In this document: in pieces, positions 11,610 to 23,204 of the stretch
Numbering within the stretch: the stretch's first letter is position 1
Layout of the letters: every line of letters begins with the position of its first letter
Source: Xestospongia bergquistia
Lineage: Eukaryota; Porifera; Demospongiae; Haplosclerida; Petrosiidae
Length of the DNA stretch: 64,000 bases
Direction of reading: 5' to 3'
NCBI GenBank assembly: GCA_963965975.1
Contig: OZ014425.1
Span: 2,369,501 to 2,433,500 of the forward strand
Position numbers and translations under genes: made by a program
Notes under the pieces: generated by a model
Told to the model about the DNA's origin: nothing
Seen by the model: only the letters and a program-made list of their open reading frames with translations
Databases searched by the model: none

Positions 11610-12990
11610 CTACAAAATCAACAAAAAAGCAAATAATGGTTACTTCTACTTCAAACTGTCCGGCTCACCCATGTCATTCCCACATATCTCTCTTAATTCA
11701 GTCTCCCTTTTGACTTCTCTTTAATAGAGACACTCAACAGGACCCTGTAGCTCACCCTTTTCTCCTCCTCCATTCTACTCACCAAAGAAGCATAAACACA
11801 AAAGAAGTATCTCCTGGTCAACAACACTAAGAACAAACCAGGTATATAATGAATAGATGGATAAAGGAGTGTAACAATAGATGACAAATGAATGACAGAG
11901 TAATGGACATATCATTGAAGTCAATGGATGGATGAGTAGATAGACTAATGTAAAGACAGGTGAACATATGGATTCACAAACAGATAAATAGATTTACTAA
12001 TGAATGTTTTATTAATGAGTGCTTTGTTAATGATTGTTCTGTTCTCTCTTTATAGTGGTTTTTGTTAAATGATCTACTTGATACTCGTGTGTAGTCCTTT
12101 GTTGCTCCCTGAGTCTTGTTCTGATAAGTGGGTAGAGGGAGTTATGGGAAATCAAAGTGAAAATATTCAAACTGGGGAGCGATTTGCTCCCTAACAATAG
12201 AATGTCCATCAAACTGGTAAAAACATATCACACCACAACATTGGAGACTGAGAAATATGAAAAGTAATTATTATATTTGTGCATGTTTTTAGCAATTTTC
12301 TACCTATCATCAATCCATCCATTTATTATTTACTTCCTCTTTTTGTCTTTCTGTCTTTGTCTTCCTCTATTGTTTGTTATACAATGTACATACAATAGGT
12401 AAAACAGGTCTTAAAATTACTCATAATGCTTTAGATGCCTTTGCCATTAATAGCTGTATGGATGTTTTATGTAATACATGATGCACATTAGATGGAGGTG
12501 AAGAGGCTATCTTTTATATCAAGCATAAACCAAACAGGATGGACCAGTTATTAATACTTATATTACAGGATGTTTTAGTTATTATGTCAAGTTGAAGGAG
12601 GATTTAATGTACATGGCAATGATTAACATTCATGACATTCGCAACAATATGTATCACTCTACTAATCTGTACGTTCACTCTAGTGATCCATCCATTCATA
12701 GGTATGGTACTCATATCTGCCAGTCTTTTTTCACCCATGGGGACTGTCCTTTCTCCTTTACCCATTCTTCTCCCTCCTCCAATTCTCTCTGATTCCCCAA
12801 CCCTTGAAGAATCAATACTGGTCACCATACCAGCTTGTCTATCAGCTATGAATGACGCTGGGTCTCCTACTATTTTTATCACAACTGTTCCCCCTACCTG
12901 CTACCTACACAACTGATGTGTTCTCTCTATCACGCTCTCTTTTCTCTTAAGTCTACTCCAACAGAAATGAAATTAGTATATTTGATATCT
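11610..12990. other. No clearly recognisable gene
   Basis: Mixed sequence with overlapping open frames on both strands at 12592-12916. The plus-strand frame is rich in Pro, Ser and Thr with a hydrophobic start and has no known motif. The stretch 12430-12520 (ALDAFAINSCMDVLC) may be another decayed exon. Confidence 0.35.
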
Positions 12991-13001
12991 GTATCTCTTA
13001 G

Positions 13002-14345
13002 TCAAGGAAGGATCAGGCTATCCTTATATCTGTAAAGGGGTTTACGATTACCTTTGTGGCATTGAGCTAAACGAAATCACTATTGACTATACTATTATAC
13101 CTGATTATGACATCAATCTGTTAGTAAGCAAGGTAAATAAGTCATGATGACTATGTTATAGGTACTTCTAATTTAAGAGTGTATTCAGCTTAGATTTACT
13201 GAACTAACCTGAACTTATGTTAAAAGAAAAATGACAGTACTATTCCCACAATAAAACTTTATAATTTGTTTACAAATTTCCTACTTATTAGCAGTTAGAG
13301 ACACTTTTCCTATCTCTGTTATTTATAGACTTGTTAATTGTTGTCTTAGATGATATATGCTGTCAACAACGAGCAGATCCAAGTCCAATCCATGGATGCA
13401 ATAGAAGTACTGTCCTACTGTGGGTTCAACAAGAGTCCCACAACATTGACACTTGAAGATCGTTCTACCTTAGTCCATAGTATCACAATGTACTATACAA
13501 TACTTCAATCAAAAGCTGAGCTTGATCAACTATTGAATGGTCTATAAACTCTTGGTGTAGCAGATGCCTTGAAGTCTCACCCGAATAGTCTAGAACCCCT
13601 CTTCACTGCTCCTTCATACCCTACTGAATTGACTCCAGGTATTGATTGCATAGAAAAGTCGATAGTGCATGTACTTTGTGATAATGGTTTGCTCTTTTAT
13701 TTCTAATAGTGAGTATCTAGTCACTGTTTCAAAACCGAGTTCACTACTCTGAGAATTTTCCAGTCATAGAAAGGAGAAAGACATGTCAACATACATACTT
13801 TTTGGTGACTATTTAGAGGATTGCAAAAGTAAGTAGTTTAGTCATCCTATTTATTAAAAATAAAACAACAACCTTGTATTGTATTCATTTGCCAATGTCA
13901 ATACTTTCTGGTGATGGGGTTGGCCTTGTGGTTTATAGCTCACTAAGTAATTACATAATTGAGGTAGCTTTCAGCCTCTATTGTTTTAGTGATTTCTTTG
14001 ATATCATTTCATTAGTCACTTAATGTATGCATTCACTAAAATTAGTTATAAAATTTGCATACACCATTTAGATACTTTCAATATACTTTTACATTCCTTA
14101 CAGGTGGGAGTAATGAAGTTTCCTTAAAGGACATTCTGTGTTTCTTTACTGGTTCATCAGCTGTACCTCCATTCGGGTTTGATATAGATCCAACCCTGTC
14201 ATTCAGTCACAATGCAGTTTATCCAACAGCCTCTACATGTACTTTCTCACTCACTCTACATACATGATACTACAATGACTATAATCAATTTAAGCTCAAA
14301 ATGGATCAGGCCTTTACTTGTCATGGTGGGTTTGGTGTAGTTTGA
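13002..14345 (+). pseudogene. HECT-type E3 ubiquitin ligase, C-terminal part, degenerate
   Basis: Exons read: 13002-13132 (EGSGYPYICKGVYDYLCG), 13350-13638 (AELDQLLNGL then TLGVADALKSHPNSLEPLF), 13710-13828 (DYLEDCK) and 14104-14345. Phases agree across the first junctions. The last exon is the HECT C-lobe: ILCFFTGSSAVPPFGFDIDP, then PTASTCTFSLTL with the catalytic-type cysteine codon at 14238-14240, and GFGVV just before the stop, the usual HECT end. The arrangement resembles G2E3-like animal HECT proteins. In-frame stops at 13545-13547 (between NGL and TLG) and 14265-14267 and a frameshift in the third exon make this copy non-functional. An inverted partial copy lies at 15754-16178, and the site of the second stop reads as sense there (LPTQYYNDY). 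Confidence 0.8.
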
Positions 14346-14492
14346 TTAATGTTACATTCAATATATATTTATGTTCTTGATAGTTTATCTTATGCTCATT
14401 GTATTCATTTTATGTTGATTTTATTTTATGTTTTTGATAGTATTGTCTCTCTAATGCTTGTATACCTCTGATAAATTTTTGGTAATTTTTTT

Positions 14493-15475
14493 TTATTTTA
14501 CATTCAATCTGTTTATATTTTGAAAGGGATTCATATTTTCAAAAAAAGGGGAAAATGTTTCTGTAACTGTTTGTGGTGTTTCCATCCTAGCTTGAGCCAT
14601 TCTGAGAACCCATAGCTGATGTGGTGTTTGGTTGTGTGCTGTGCGTAGAGGATGATTACACCATGCCTCATGAAACATGTCCACTTGAGATTATATAATT
14701 GGTACATAAACAAAGTTGAGGGCACATATATCAACTTCACTAACTGAATCTAATAGACCTACTTCTTCCAGTGAATAGAACAGGAAGTAATAGAATCTAA
14801 TGCAACCTTCTCTCCATAAACGTTCTACTCTTTGGTTGTGGACACTTCAACCACAGATGAAACTTCCCCTCTCCAGACCTCTCTTGGAATGCTCAAGCAT
14901 GAAGTGTCCAACTAGAACATTTTTTCCTCCACACTCCGAATGTACATGAGATGGTAATCCATAACACTTGACACCTTGCAGAAATCCATTAAAAACAGTC
15001 ACAGCTTTGTTAGTAGAGGCTACTTTTAAGTAAACTGGAACTCGGCTATATCCATCTATTCCTTCATGTATTACTAATAGCCGCCTCATAACTTTGTGAT
15101 ATCCATCAATGTGTTAACATTATATTGCTGACAATGAAAAGTTCTATGTAGCCTAGTTTCAAATCCCAAGGGGTCAACACAATGAATAGACTCTTTTACT
15201 CTTTCTCTTTGCAATATCTCACCATTAACTTTAAGCAGGGTCTGTATTGATCGTATACCACAAGCAGGTAAGCGTGTTACAATCTCGTTAACCAGGTCAT
15301 GCAAATGTTGATTAGTTATTTCACTGAATCAATTACATTCAATTCCAAATTCTGTTAGTCTTCTTTGAATCATATGTGTAGAGTAACCTATCAGTGCTGC
15401 AATCTAAGTCTATTTAAATCCAAGAATCTAACTTAATCCTCACATATGTCTAAAGGTGGTCGACCATGGCCTCTC
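14493..15475 (-). pseudogene. Integrase-type element (rve/DDE core), degenerate
   Basis: Read from 15475 downward: a helix-turn-helix-like start (GRPW, then IAALIGYSTHMIQRRLTEFG), RVKESIHCVDPLGF, then HIDGYHKVMRRLLVIHEGID, VYLKVASTNKAVTVFNGFLQ, VHSECGGKNVLVGHFMLEHS, and EAWCNHPLRTAHNQTPHQLW near the end. This matches a large class of single-ORF animal proteins with an integrase core. The first Asp of the DDE set is seen in HIDGYHK, while the expected D-x-G at the second site reads SECGG. Stops near the N-terminus and frameshifts near 15110 and 14840 break it. It lies between the HECT pseudogene and its inverted copy. Confidence 0.75.
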
Positions 15476-15753
15476 ACACCCAAAGTAATCACCTTCATTG
15501 CTAGTCAGTAGTTAATTGAACAATAAGTTGGTGGACTACTCCAGTTATAGGAGTGAAGTCCCAGCGATTAGGAACCAGCAATTCTAGGTGTATACATATA
15601 AATGGTCAGCTCCCTTATAAGAGCCTTCTTGGTGCATATATATCTCGAGGAATAGATTCTCTTAAATCCTCTCTATTCCTTCTCAAATTTGTCTATGCTT
15701 TCAATCCATCCATCCATCCTTATCGAGCTGCAGCATACACAGATAACACAGCT

Positions 15754-16178
15754 TGAGTTTAAATTGATTATAGTCATTGTAGTATTGTGTTGGTAGAATA
15801 AGTGAAAAAGTGAAAAGTACATGTAGTGACTGTTGGATACAAGGTTGCTGGATTACTTACTTTTGCAATCCTCTAAATAGTCACCAAAAGTGTGTACGTT
15901 GACATGTCATTCTCCTTTCTATGACTTGATTTCTCAGGGTACCGAACTCGGTTTTGAAACAGTGACTTGATACTCACTATTAGAAATAAAAGAGCAAACA
16001 CATTACCACAAAGTACATGTACTATTGACTTTTCTATTCAATCAATACCTGGAGTCAATTCAGTAGGGGGTGTGAAGGAGCAGTGAAAAGGTTTTCATAC
16101 TATTCTGATGAGACTTCATGGCATCTGTCATACCAAGAGTTTGAAGTCTGTTCAATAGTTGATCAAGCTTACCTTTTT
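15754..16178 (-). pseudogene. Inverted partial copy of the HECT pseudogene
   Basis: The reverse complement matches 13515-13836 and, after a deletion, 14210-14301. The exon reads GL, then QTLGMTDAMKSH-like sequence; the next exon gives SLFQNRVRYPEKSSHRKEND. The intron before the C-lobe exon and most of that exon are missing. Identity to the first copy looks like roughly 85 percent by eye. Confidence 0.8.
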
Positions 16179-16224
16179 TATCAAAGTATTGTATACTTTG
16201 AGTTAAGGACTGCCATAGACTTGT

Positions 16225-16640
16225 TAAAGGCTTTATGCTTGATGATTAGGCTGTAAGTCCGTTGTAATCATGCCAGTTAGGATGATGTCATTTTTCTCAA
16301 GTTAATTGGTTACTAACATCACTTTCCAAAGATACCTTGTGCCTGAACTTCAATATCTACTTCGTTGGAAATTTTCACGCAAAATAAATAAGGTATAAGG
16401 AATGCCATAGCCATCTCTGACTTTATCCTTGGCAATTAGGATTTAAGTCTGTAGTAATCGTACCAATTAGGATCATGTCATTTTTCTCATAGATCTATTG
16501 TGCCAAAACTTCAGTACATACTCCATTCGCAATTTTTACTCATATAGATGACGGATCAATTACGGTTTGCAATAGAAATCTTAAGGCTTCATGCTGGCAA
16601 ATTAGGGTTTAAGGCTATTGTAATCATATCGTATTATATT
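16225..16640. repeat. Diverged tandem repeat, about 2-3 units of 170 bp
   Basis: Motifs such as ttaggatgatgtcatttttc and ccaaaacttcagtac recur around 16290, 16465 and 16600 with many differences. No coding potential was seen. Confidence 0.5.
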
Positions 16641-16880
16641 GCTGATAATAGTAATACTTAATAATGATAATAACAATAATAATGATGATAAAAATAATAA
16701 TAATAGTAATAGCTATGATAATAATAATGATAATAGTAATAATAAAAAGAACAACAACGGTAACAATGACAATAATAATGTTATTTTTTAAAAATTGGAC
16801 CAGCCATAGGCAGAGACATAATGCATCCTGAAATTATAATAATAACAACAATTAACAATAATAATAATGATCATTATATC
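16640..16880. repeat. AAT/GAT-rich low-complexity DNA
   Basis: Irregular aataataatgataataa-type sequence, interrupted at about 16785-16835 by non-repetitive DNA. Confidence 0.85.
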
Positions 16881-16889
16881 TCAGTTAGC

Positions 16890-17960
16890 TATTAAAATAT
16901 GCCTTAACTGACTGTTGCACATTTGCCTATCCGTCCACAAGTTGAGAGAATCAGTAGGATGAAGGTAGAATGTTCTATCTCAAGTACCCGTTGGTCACAT
17001 TGTTGCATTTTATCATCCTCATGTCAACAATACACAGCTACGAGTGGAGCGAGACAGTCTAAAGGGGCAAAACGATTAACATCTGTACATCAAAAAAATA
17101 TCTCTCAAACCGGCCACCCATACTACATTTCCTGCAATGTCAAGGTAGCATAAGGGCTGGTATTTGCTATGTTGTAATCTATCTGTTCTCCCGATAGTTG
17201 TTGCAGACTTGGCTCTATCGACACATTGTAACACACTTCAGAAAGGAAGGAGGCAGTAATGTTGCATATTTCGTTCTGTCTTATAGAGGGAACCCCCCAT
17301 TGAACAAGACAGCACATGCTCAGTTGTAAAGGGTTGGCCACAATTATAATGTGAAGGAGAATTCTTAAAGGACCAACCATAGTGGAGATATCATGCATCC
17401 AGAAAAGCTGTCTTACGTAGTGTGAATCCATGAGATTTGATTGGTAAAACTGAGAGCCAGATGGACCCACCATTTTCATTAGAAAAGATCCATAGGCCTA
17501 GTTTGTTATAAAGAAAAAGCTGCATTATCCTTTTTATACTTCCTCTCTTTTCTTTAATGAAGGTTTTGATCCAGAGTTGTTTCCAGCTACAGTTCACTGG
17601 GTTTGCAGATGTTGATTGGTTGTTAATAAGTTCAATGAAGGGACCACAAATCGAATTTGAGAAAGAAAATTGTCCTAATGCAAACATAGCCGGTTTCTGT
17701 ATCCCATGAGGATGGGACGTAGCGATGAAATTCAGGGAATTAAACTCTTCACACCAAAGACTAATCTTATTTTTAGCAATTTGTCTTATGGAATTGTGAG
17801 ATCCAATAGGCTAAGTACCTCCAAGATATTCAAATCTATCTGAACTGACCTGTATCCCAGAGCCAGCAGAGACCCTCTTTGCCTCAGAGTTGAAGTCAGG
17901 TTTTACAAGTAATTGAGTCTTCCGAAGTAACCATACTGTTGGCCTAGTGTATTTGGCTGA
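16890..17960 (-). pseudogene. Non-LTR-like retrotransposon fragment (C-terminal part of a reverse-transcriptase ORF)
   Basis: Read from 17960 downward: SGIQVSSDRFEYLGGT, a region after the polymerase core, then GSIWLSVLPIKSHGFTLRKT and AFLDA, then CGQPFTTEHVLSCSMGG in one frame and PSIRQNEICNITASFLSEVC in another, SIEPSLQQLSGEQID, FFDVQ and finally HEDDKMQQCDQRVLEIEHST near 16960. This order (WLxxLPL..HGF, C-x-CG..F...H.LSC, RHNEIRD, FFDVR) is a conserved C-terminal region in many sponge and coral RT proteins. Several stops and frameshifts (near 17390, 17300, 17080 and 17020) make it inactive. The RT catalytic core itself is not present here. Confidence 0.75.
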
Positions 17961-18770
17961 TCCAACCACAAATTAAAATTCTGAGAGGGAGGGGCTGGCA
18001 ACGCGAGACTATTATAGTTGAACTCAGCTCATGTGGTCGTTTTAATATTCTTGACCGTATTGTTCTTATTAAAGGAAATTGAAGATAGTCTCGTATAATA
18101 CTTGGGAGAGGGTGAGCAACTCTGTTGAAGTTAGCAGCACATTCCTGTAGGTGGATCTTAAAACCGCGGTATGTGCTGCTGCAGAAGCCTAATTAATGCC
18201 TAATTAATGTCTCATCACCACATGACAATGCTACAAGGAAATTTGTATTATTTTGGATATGAGACTGCACTGAAAGATCTCTGAAGGTCAGTGTTTTTGT
18301 ATTGATGCCTAGGCAGCAATAGCAAACATTAGTGTAGTATACTCTGCTCAAAGCATTATTGATTGTGCATCAAGTGCTTATGTTGTAGGATATGAGACTC
18401 TTATTGGCTTAAGATTGGTTTGTAAGTCCAATATAACTTCAGGGTTTCCAATTAATATTCAAATTTCTGACTTTCTTTCAAAGCATTTCAGTACAAATTT
18501 GATCAATATGACTATCAGATTCATATTAAAATACAGCAATATGTCATTTCTATCACTACAATAGAGTTCAAGTTAATAACTTAAAATCAAGAACTTTGTG
18601 TTTGGATACAGGGAAGCTGTCTTTGTACGAGGCACTTAACTGCCTTTTCATGTGAAAAGTGAAATTTCTCCGTTATTGACAAAGTGAGAATCTGTAAGTA
18701 TAATTCAATGAGGTTATAGGTTACGACTTATTATCTGGAATTACCTGTGGCCAGACAATTGATTTCATAA
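17961..18770. other. No recognisable gene
   Basis: AT-rich sequence between the dead RT fragment and the 3' end of the USP-like gene. No supported feature. Part could be the 3' UTR of that gene. Confidence 0.4.
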
Positions 18771-18776
18771 AATCAT

Positions 18777-20603
18777 TTAAATAGAAAACAGGTTTTTTAG
18801 ACAATCACTCGCCAAAGCAAGTAAATAGTAATTAATTTCCATTACCTACATGAAACTGTATGAAGTAATTGTTTGTTAGACTGATATTCTCACCATATCA
18901 TCAAGGTCAATTGGCCAATCATCATCCACATACTTTACTTTAACAAAGTCACTATAACATTCTCCATTTAATAGTTGTCTGATTGTGTGCTATTTTGTAT
19001 CATAAAAACATGAATTTTATATGATATTTGTAAACATACTTCATTTGCATTGTTGTTTTAATGAACCCTCTTGTAAATATGCAGTCACTGATACAATGAT
19101 AGAATATTATCTATAGTATTCACATATATGAAAACATACTGATCTGATTTGTCACGTCTGAAGTTTGGATAACTTTTAAGGTAAAATTCCTTGCCCCATT
19201 TTTGTTCAGTACAAAATATATCATCCTTATCTATTACTGGTTCAGATGTAAATGATGGAAGTAGTATGTCATTGTCCTCTAAATCTTCTACTAAATATCA
19301 ATCACAACATAGAATTTATAGAACAGTATGCTTACGATCCATTATATAATTAACTTCATTGTCTCCATCCCAGCCTAAAGTTACCAAAGATTGAAATTAT
19401 AATCACTCAGTATTTATGTAATTTATTATGTACCTGAGTTGACATAAGTTTTGATGGTTTCTATATAATCTGGTGGAACATTTTCCATATGCACTTCTGC
19501 TACTGAACAGCTAGATATTAACAGGCAATGTATTAATGTATAATGAGTGTACTCATTTCATGAACAGCATACCTAATTTTAAGGATCCATTTCTTGTAAG
19601 TTGTCAGCTTTTTTTTTAAAATAATGTCAACATGTAATAAACAGTCTCTACCTCAAAATCATCCTCATCATATGATAATCTGAGATAACTTGCCACATAC
19701 NNNNNNNNNNNNNNNNNNNNNNNNNNNNNNNNNNNNNNNNNNNNNNNNNNNNNNNNNNNNNNNNNNNNNNNNNNNNNNNNNNNNNNNNNNNNNNNNNNNN
19801 NNNNNNNNNNNNNNNNNNNNNNNNNNNNNNNNNNNNNNNNNNNNNNNNNNNNNNNNNNNNNNNNNNNNNNNNNNNNNNNNNNNNNNNNNNNNNNNNNNNN
19901 TGTTAAGTTTAATTGACTAATGTAAATGTTAAATCTTAGCTATGCTTTTCACATACCTTACATATATATACATTTCTGTAGATGTCATGGCATGTGTCCA
20001 CTGTTGCACATCTGTGTGTATATAAGTACCATAAAAGTACATTTGCGGATGTGTAATGTACTTTGGAATGATAGTATCTCCACTTACTAACGGATAGTTT
20101 AAACTTTGACAATGTACACAAATATAGCCTATGTTTTTTTTAAATGTTATCTTATGTAATAATTTCTTACCATATGCTATTTATTAAATGAGGCCGACTA
20201 TTATGATATGAATCAACTTCATATATGACCTTATCATTTACATCAACAACCTATGTAATGTATCCCAAACATATATTGTGTTAATTAAGGCACTGACGAT
20301 GAGAATACAATGTTGTGGACAATGAATAGGAAATATGATCATGTCTTTCTCTAACAGATTTTTGCCCTATAATTTATTACTTTTCATACTTTGTTAAAAT
20401 TGTAAAAGCCTTACATATTTTATAACACCACTAAAGCCTCTTGCTCTTAATAATGGAAGGAATGTGGAGTTGACAATGGCTATGTTTCTCTTGTTTTAAC
20501 AATTTCTGTGACGTGCATGTAAAATGATTTGACTTACATCTTTTGCTAACAATATTAAGTAATTCATTATCACCTACAACAATATATACTATTATATATA
20601 CTG

Positions 20604-20639
<36 letters not shown>

Positions 20640-22290
20640 CATAATATATACACTGTTTGCTTTTGCAGTTAGCCACACTCCTGGCTGTAAAGTATTGTAT
20701 GGTGCCTTAATCTCTTTCCAGTCCTTTATTCAAATATATAGAATAAATTCTTTGCTAGCAATGCACTTACTATTTCCTTGTCTTCATTAACAACAACAAG
20801 TGGACTCTGATAGAAATATTATAACAGTAAAGTATGCACATTTTAACAACAGACTGACTTCGCTCCATGTTAAAATTGGTGGACAATCAATCACTTTTAA
20901 TACAGTCTATAGTTAGCAAAATGAATTACAATATGTATTATGTGATATACAACAATTGCATGCTAACCTCAGACTCATCAGACTTGTATATAGCTAGACA
21001 TACATTTCTCTAAGAGGTAATCATAATGATGCATTGTTTTCATTATCTTTACTCACTGAAATGTAATCTATATTTCTGTTGTAATCGTAGTTAGTATTTA
21101 CATTATTGTCATCATATTCAATCCATTCTCCACCTGGTGTTTTCACTAATGCAGTGTCTATTGTGTTTGTTTTAATGTAGGTATCTTATAGCTGTATAAT
21201 AACTTACAGTGACCTGTATCTACAGATGTTGGATGGATGTCCATGATGAACCTAAATGGAAGCAAGATTAAAAGGATACTTTCATTGTCATCAGTACTAA
21301 CAGCTATTCCAAGTAATCTGTAAGTTCTTGAGGTGTAATCATGTCTGGTAGTACTTTCAATTGTAATTGACCTATCAGATATAATATCAGATGGATTACA
21401 TTGCCTGCATCTTACTCTTGTAGCAACAATGGCTTGTTTGATTTTTTACTTGAATGTGTGTTTCGAGAAATGCCTATTATCTGTAATCAGGTAATGAAGC
21501 AACTTTTGTGCTAACAGTCATTAGACGTTCATTGCAAGGTATGCATTGTAGGCTTTATTATGACATTATTGTCCACAATAAACAGCTTACAAATGATGGG
21601 ATGATTCATCTGATTAACAAGATATTTTCTTCCACCACAATTCTGATATGCGGTCTTCTTTATGTCCACTACTGAAATTAGTAGTATTTTTGTGTACTCT
21701 TCTCCAACATCTATCTAATTGTTAATATAAACGACACACACTATAACAGACCTCCTTGCAGATAGGACATTGTTTCTCAGTGATTGTATACATATTAAAC
21801 AGTTTCTGTTAATTAGACAAACATCTTACTTGATTACAGTTGTATATTTCTTAAATCTCTATTACCTCCATTGATTGAACAGTAAGGGATCATCAAATAA
21901 TTCTATTCCTTCTATTACATCATTCTGGCCACCAAAATCTATGTGTGTTGATGTCATCAATGTCTATTAAATTACATATATTATATCATATTGCCTAGAA
22001 ATAAATGAGTACTGTTATCATCTGTGAATTAACAACGTTATCTTCTACTGCACACTCAATGTTTAAGTATTCTTTCTGTACTGGTGTTAATTCTGCTTGT
22101 GGTATACCTATTAAAATAATTCATCAATGCTTCAACAAAGTTTGGGGTTTCTAATTTCCACACAGATGTTTTGCCAGGGGTGTTACATGCAATAACTGGA
22201 GGACACAGTTTATCCTACATAGGTTGCTGGTTTGATTTTCAAAAGCCTTGTTAGGTCTAAAGCACAACTCCAGTGCTATGAATGTGAACG
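18777..22290 (-). CDS. USP-type ubiquitin-specific protease-like gene, about 20 small exons
   Basis: Exons (descending): about 22290-22162, 22107-22013, 21963 to 21919 or 21866, 21805-21752, 21714 to about 21565, about 21445-21208, 21157-21057, 20982-20968, 20806-20771, 20723-20654, 20573-20538, 20479-20415, 20250-20171, 20103-19957, gap, 19700-19652, 19607-19573, 19510-19434, 19374-19336, 19290-19140, 18978-18894, 18845-18777 (stop). Nearly all junctions keep phase with GT-AG ends. USP marks: degenerate Cys box SNLCRINCVLQLLHVTPLAK, FGGQNDVIEG, a CPIC and a CRQC pair, and the His box GHYTALVKTPGGEWIEYDD with its His codon at 21209-21211. Such enzymes remove ubiquitin from proteins. The Cys box keeps Cys and Asn but has R and L where Y/F and T are usual, so activity is uncertain. 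The region after the His box, through exons on both sides of the assembly gap, is not recognised. Two junctions near 21.9 and 21.5 kb do not resolve cleanly. Confidence 0.65.
19701..19900. other. Assembly gap (200 N)
   Basis: Exactly 200 unknown bases, lying inside the minus-strand USP-like gene. An exon of that gene reaches the gap edge at 19700. Confidence 1.
20606..20634. repeat. (AT)n microsatellite
   Basis: An uninterrupted AT dinucleotide tract, within an 80 nt intron of the USP-like gene. Confidence 0.9.
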
Positions 22291-22577
22291 ACGATATGAT
22301 ATTCAAGTGTGTCAGGTTAGTACAAATACTATCGTCAGTTGTTTTGATATGGGTGTGTCTTTCCCACCCAGCAATAAGGCCATTTGTTCATTTTTTAGTA
22401 CATTTCCTCTTATTGCTGGCTTTTGAGACTTTGAATGTGAACGACGATATGATATTCAAGTGTGTCAGGTTAGTACAAATACTATCGTCAGTTGTTTTGA
22501 TATGGGTGTGTCTTTCCCACCCAGCAACAAGGCCATTTGTTCATTTTAGTACATTTCCCCTTATTGCTGGCTATTGA
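22280..22577. repeat. Two-copy 153 bp tandem duplication at the 5' side of the USP-like gene
   Basis: The unit beginning gaatgtgaacgacgatatg at 22280 repeats at 22433 with only a few changes. It lies just upstream of the first USP-like exon that I can read, so it may include the gene's leader or promoter. Open frames seen here on the plus strand (22232-22577) owe their length to the duplication. Confidence 0.85.
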
Positions 22578-22599
22578 GTCCATTTTTTGTGAACCATTG

Positions 22600-23196
22600 T
22601 AATGATGTATATTAAGAAGTCACATTGAATGATGTTGTCACCTTGTATATTACAAGTCATTATGATTTTATATTTGCAAATAAGAATGTGAAGCTTGTCA
22701 CTATTTTTAACTCGGTAATAAAATTCATGTAAATGTTTATAATAACCTAATGTTTTTTAAATTTGTATGCAAAACAATCTAGTGTAAGAAATTAAGGACA
22801 AACGTTCCTGGAGACCAGTAACTGCAGTGCTAGTTTCTTGATTATTGTTTATACTAACAAGGTTATGCTAAAAAAATTTTTTTAAAGAAAATATGAAAAG
22901 TGATTTTTAAAAAAATTAGTAAACAAACTGTTTAGAAAGGATTTAATTAGCTATCATTTATAATATATTAGCTAAATCGAAAGAATGTTCTGTCTACACA
23001 CAATGTTGTAAGTTTTCCGTATCTGCAGCTCCACCCTATATACAATGTTGTTGTAAGTTTTCCGTATACAGCAACTGCAGCTCCACCCTATCAAAACACT
23101 TGAAACCACAAATATTTAATAAGGCGTGGTTTTCTAGTACCTGAGGAATGTCAATAGAGTGGGTGAGCAGGGACAAACTCCTGGACAGTACAAAAT
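22600..23196. other. No recognisable gene; small local repeat
   Basis: AT-rich sequence. The phrase gtaagttttccgtat with ctgcagctccaccctat occurs twice (23008-23040 and 23052-23090). Confidence 0.5.
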
Positions 23197-23204
23197 CAGC
23201 CAAG

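Noticed and set aside
19690-19920. ORF spanning the N run
   Set aside because: It is an artefact of unknown bases being read as open codons.
22120-22240. Competing plus-one frame over the USP Cys box (LCPPVIACNTPGKTSVWKLE)
   Set aside because: It is open for longer and has an acceptor-like start, but the other frame gives a Cys-box-like sequence and joins in phase through a 54 nt intron to the next exon. I kept the USP reading with reservations.
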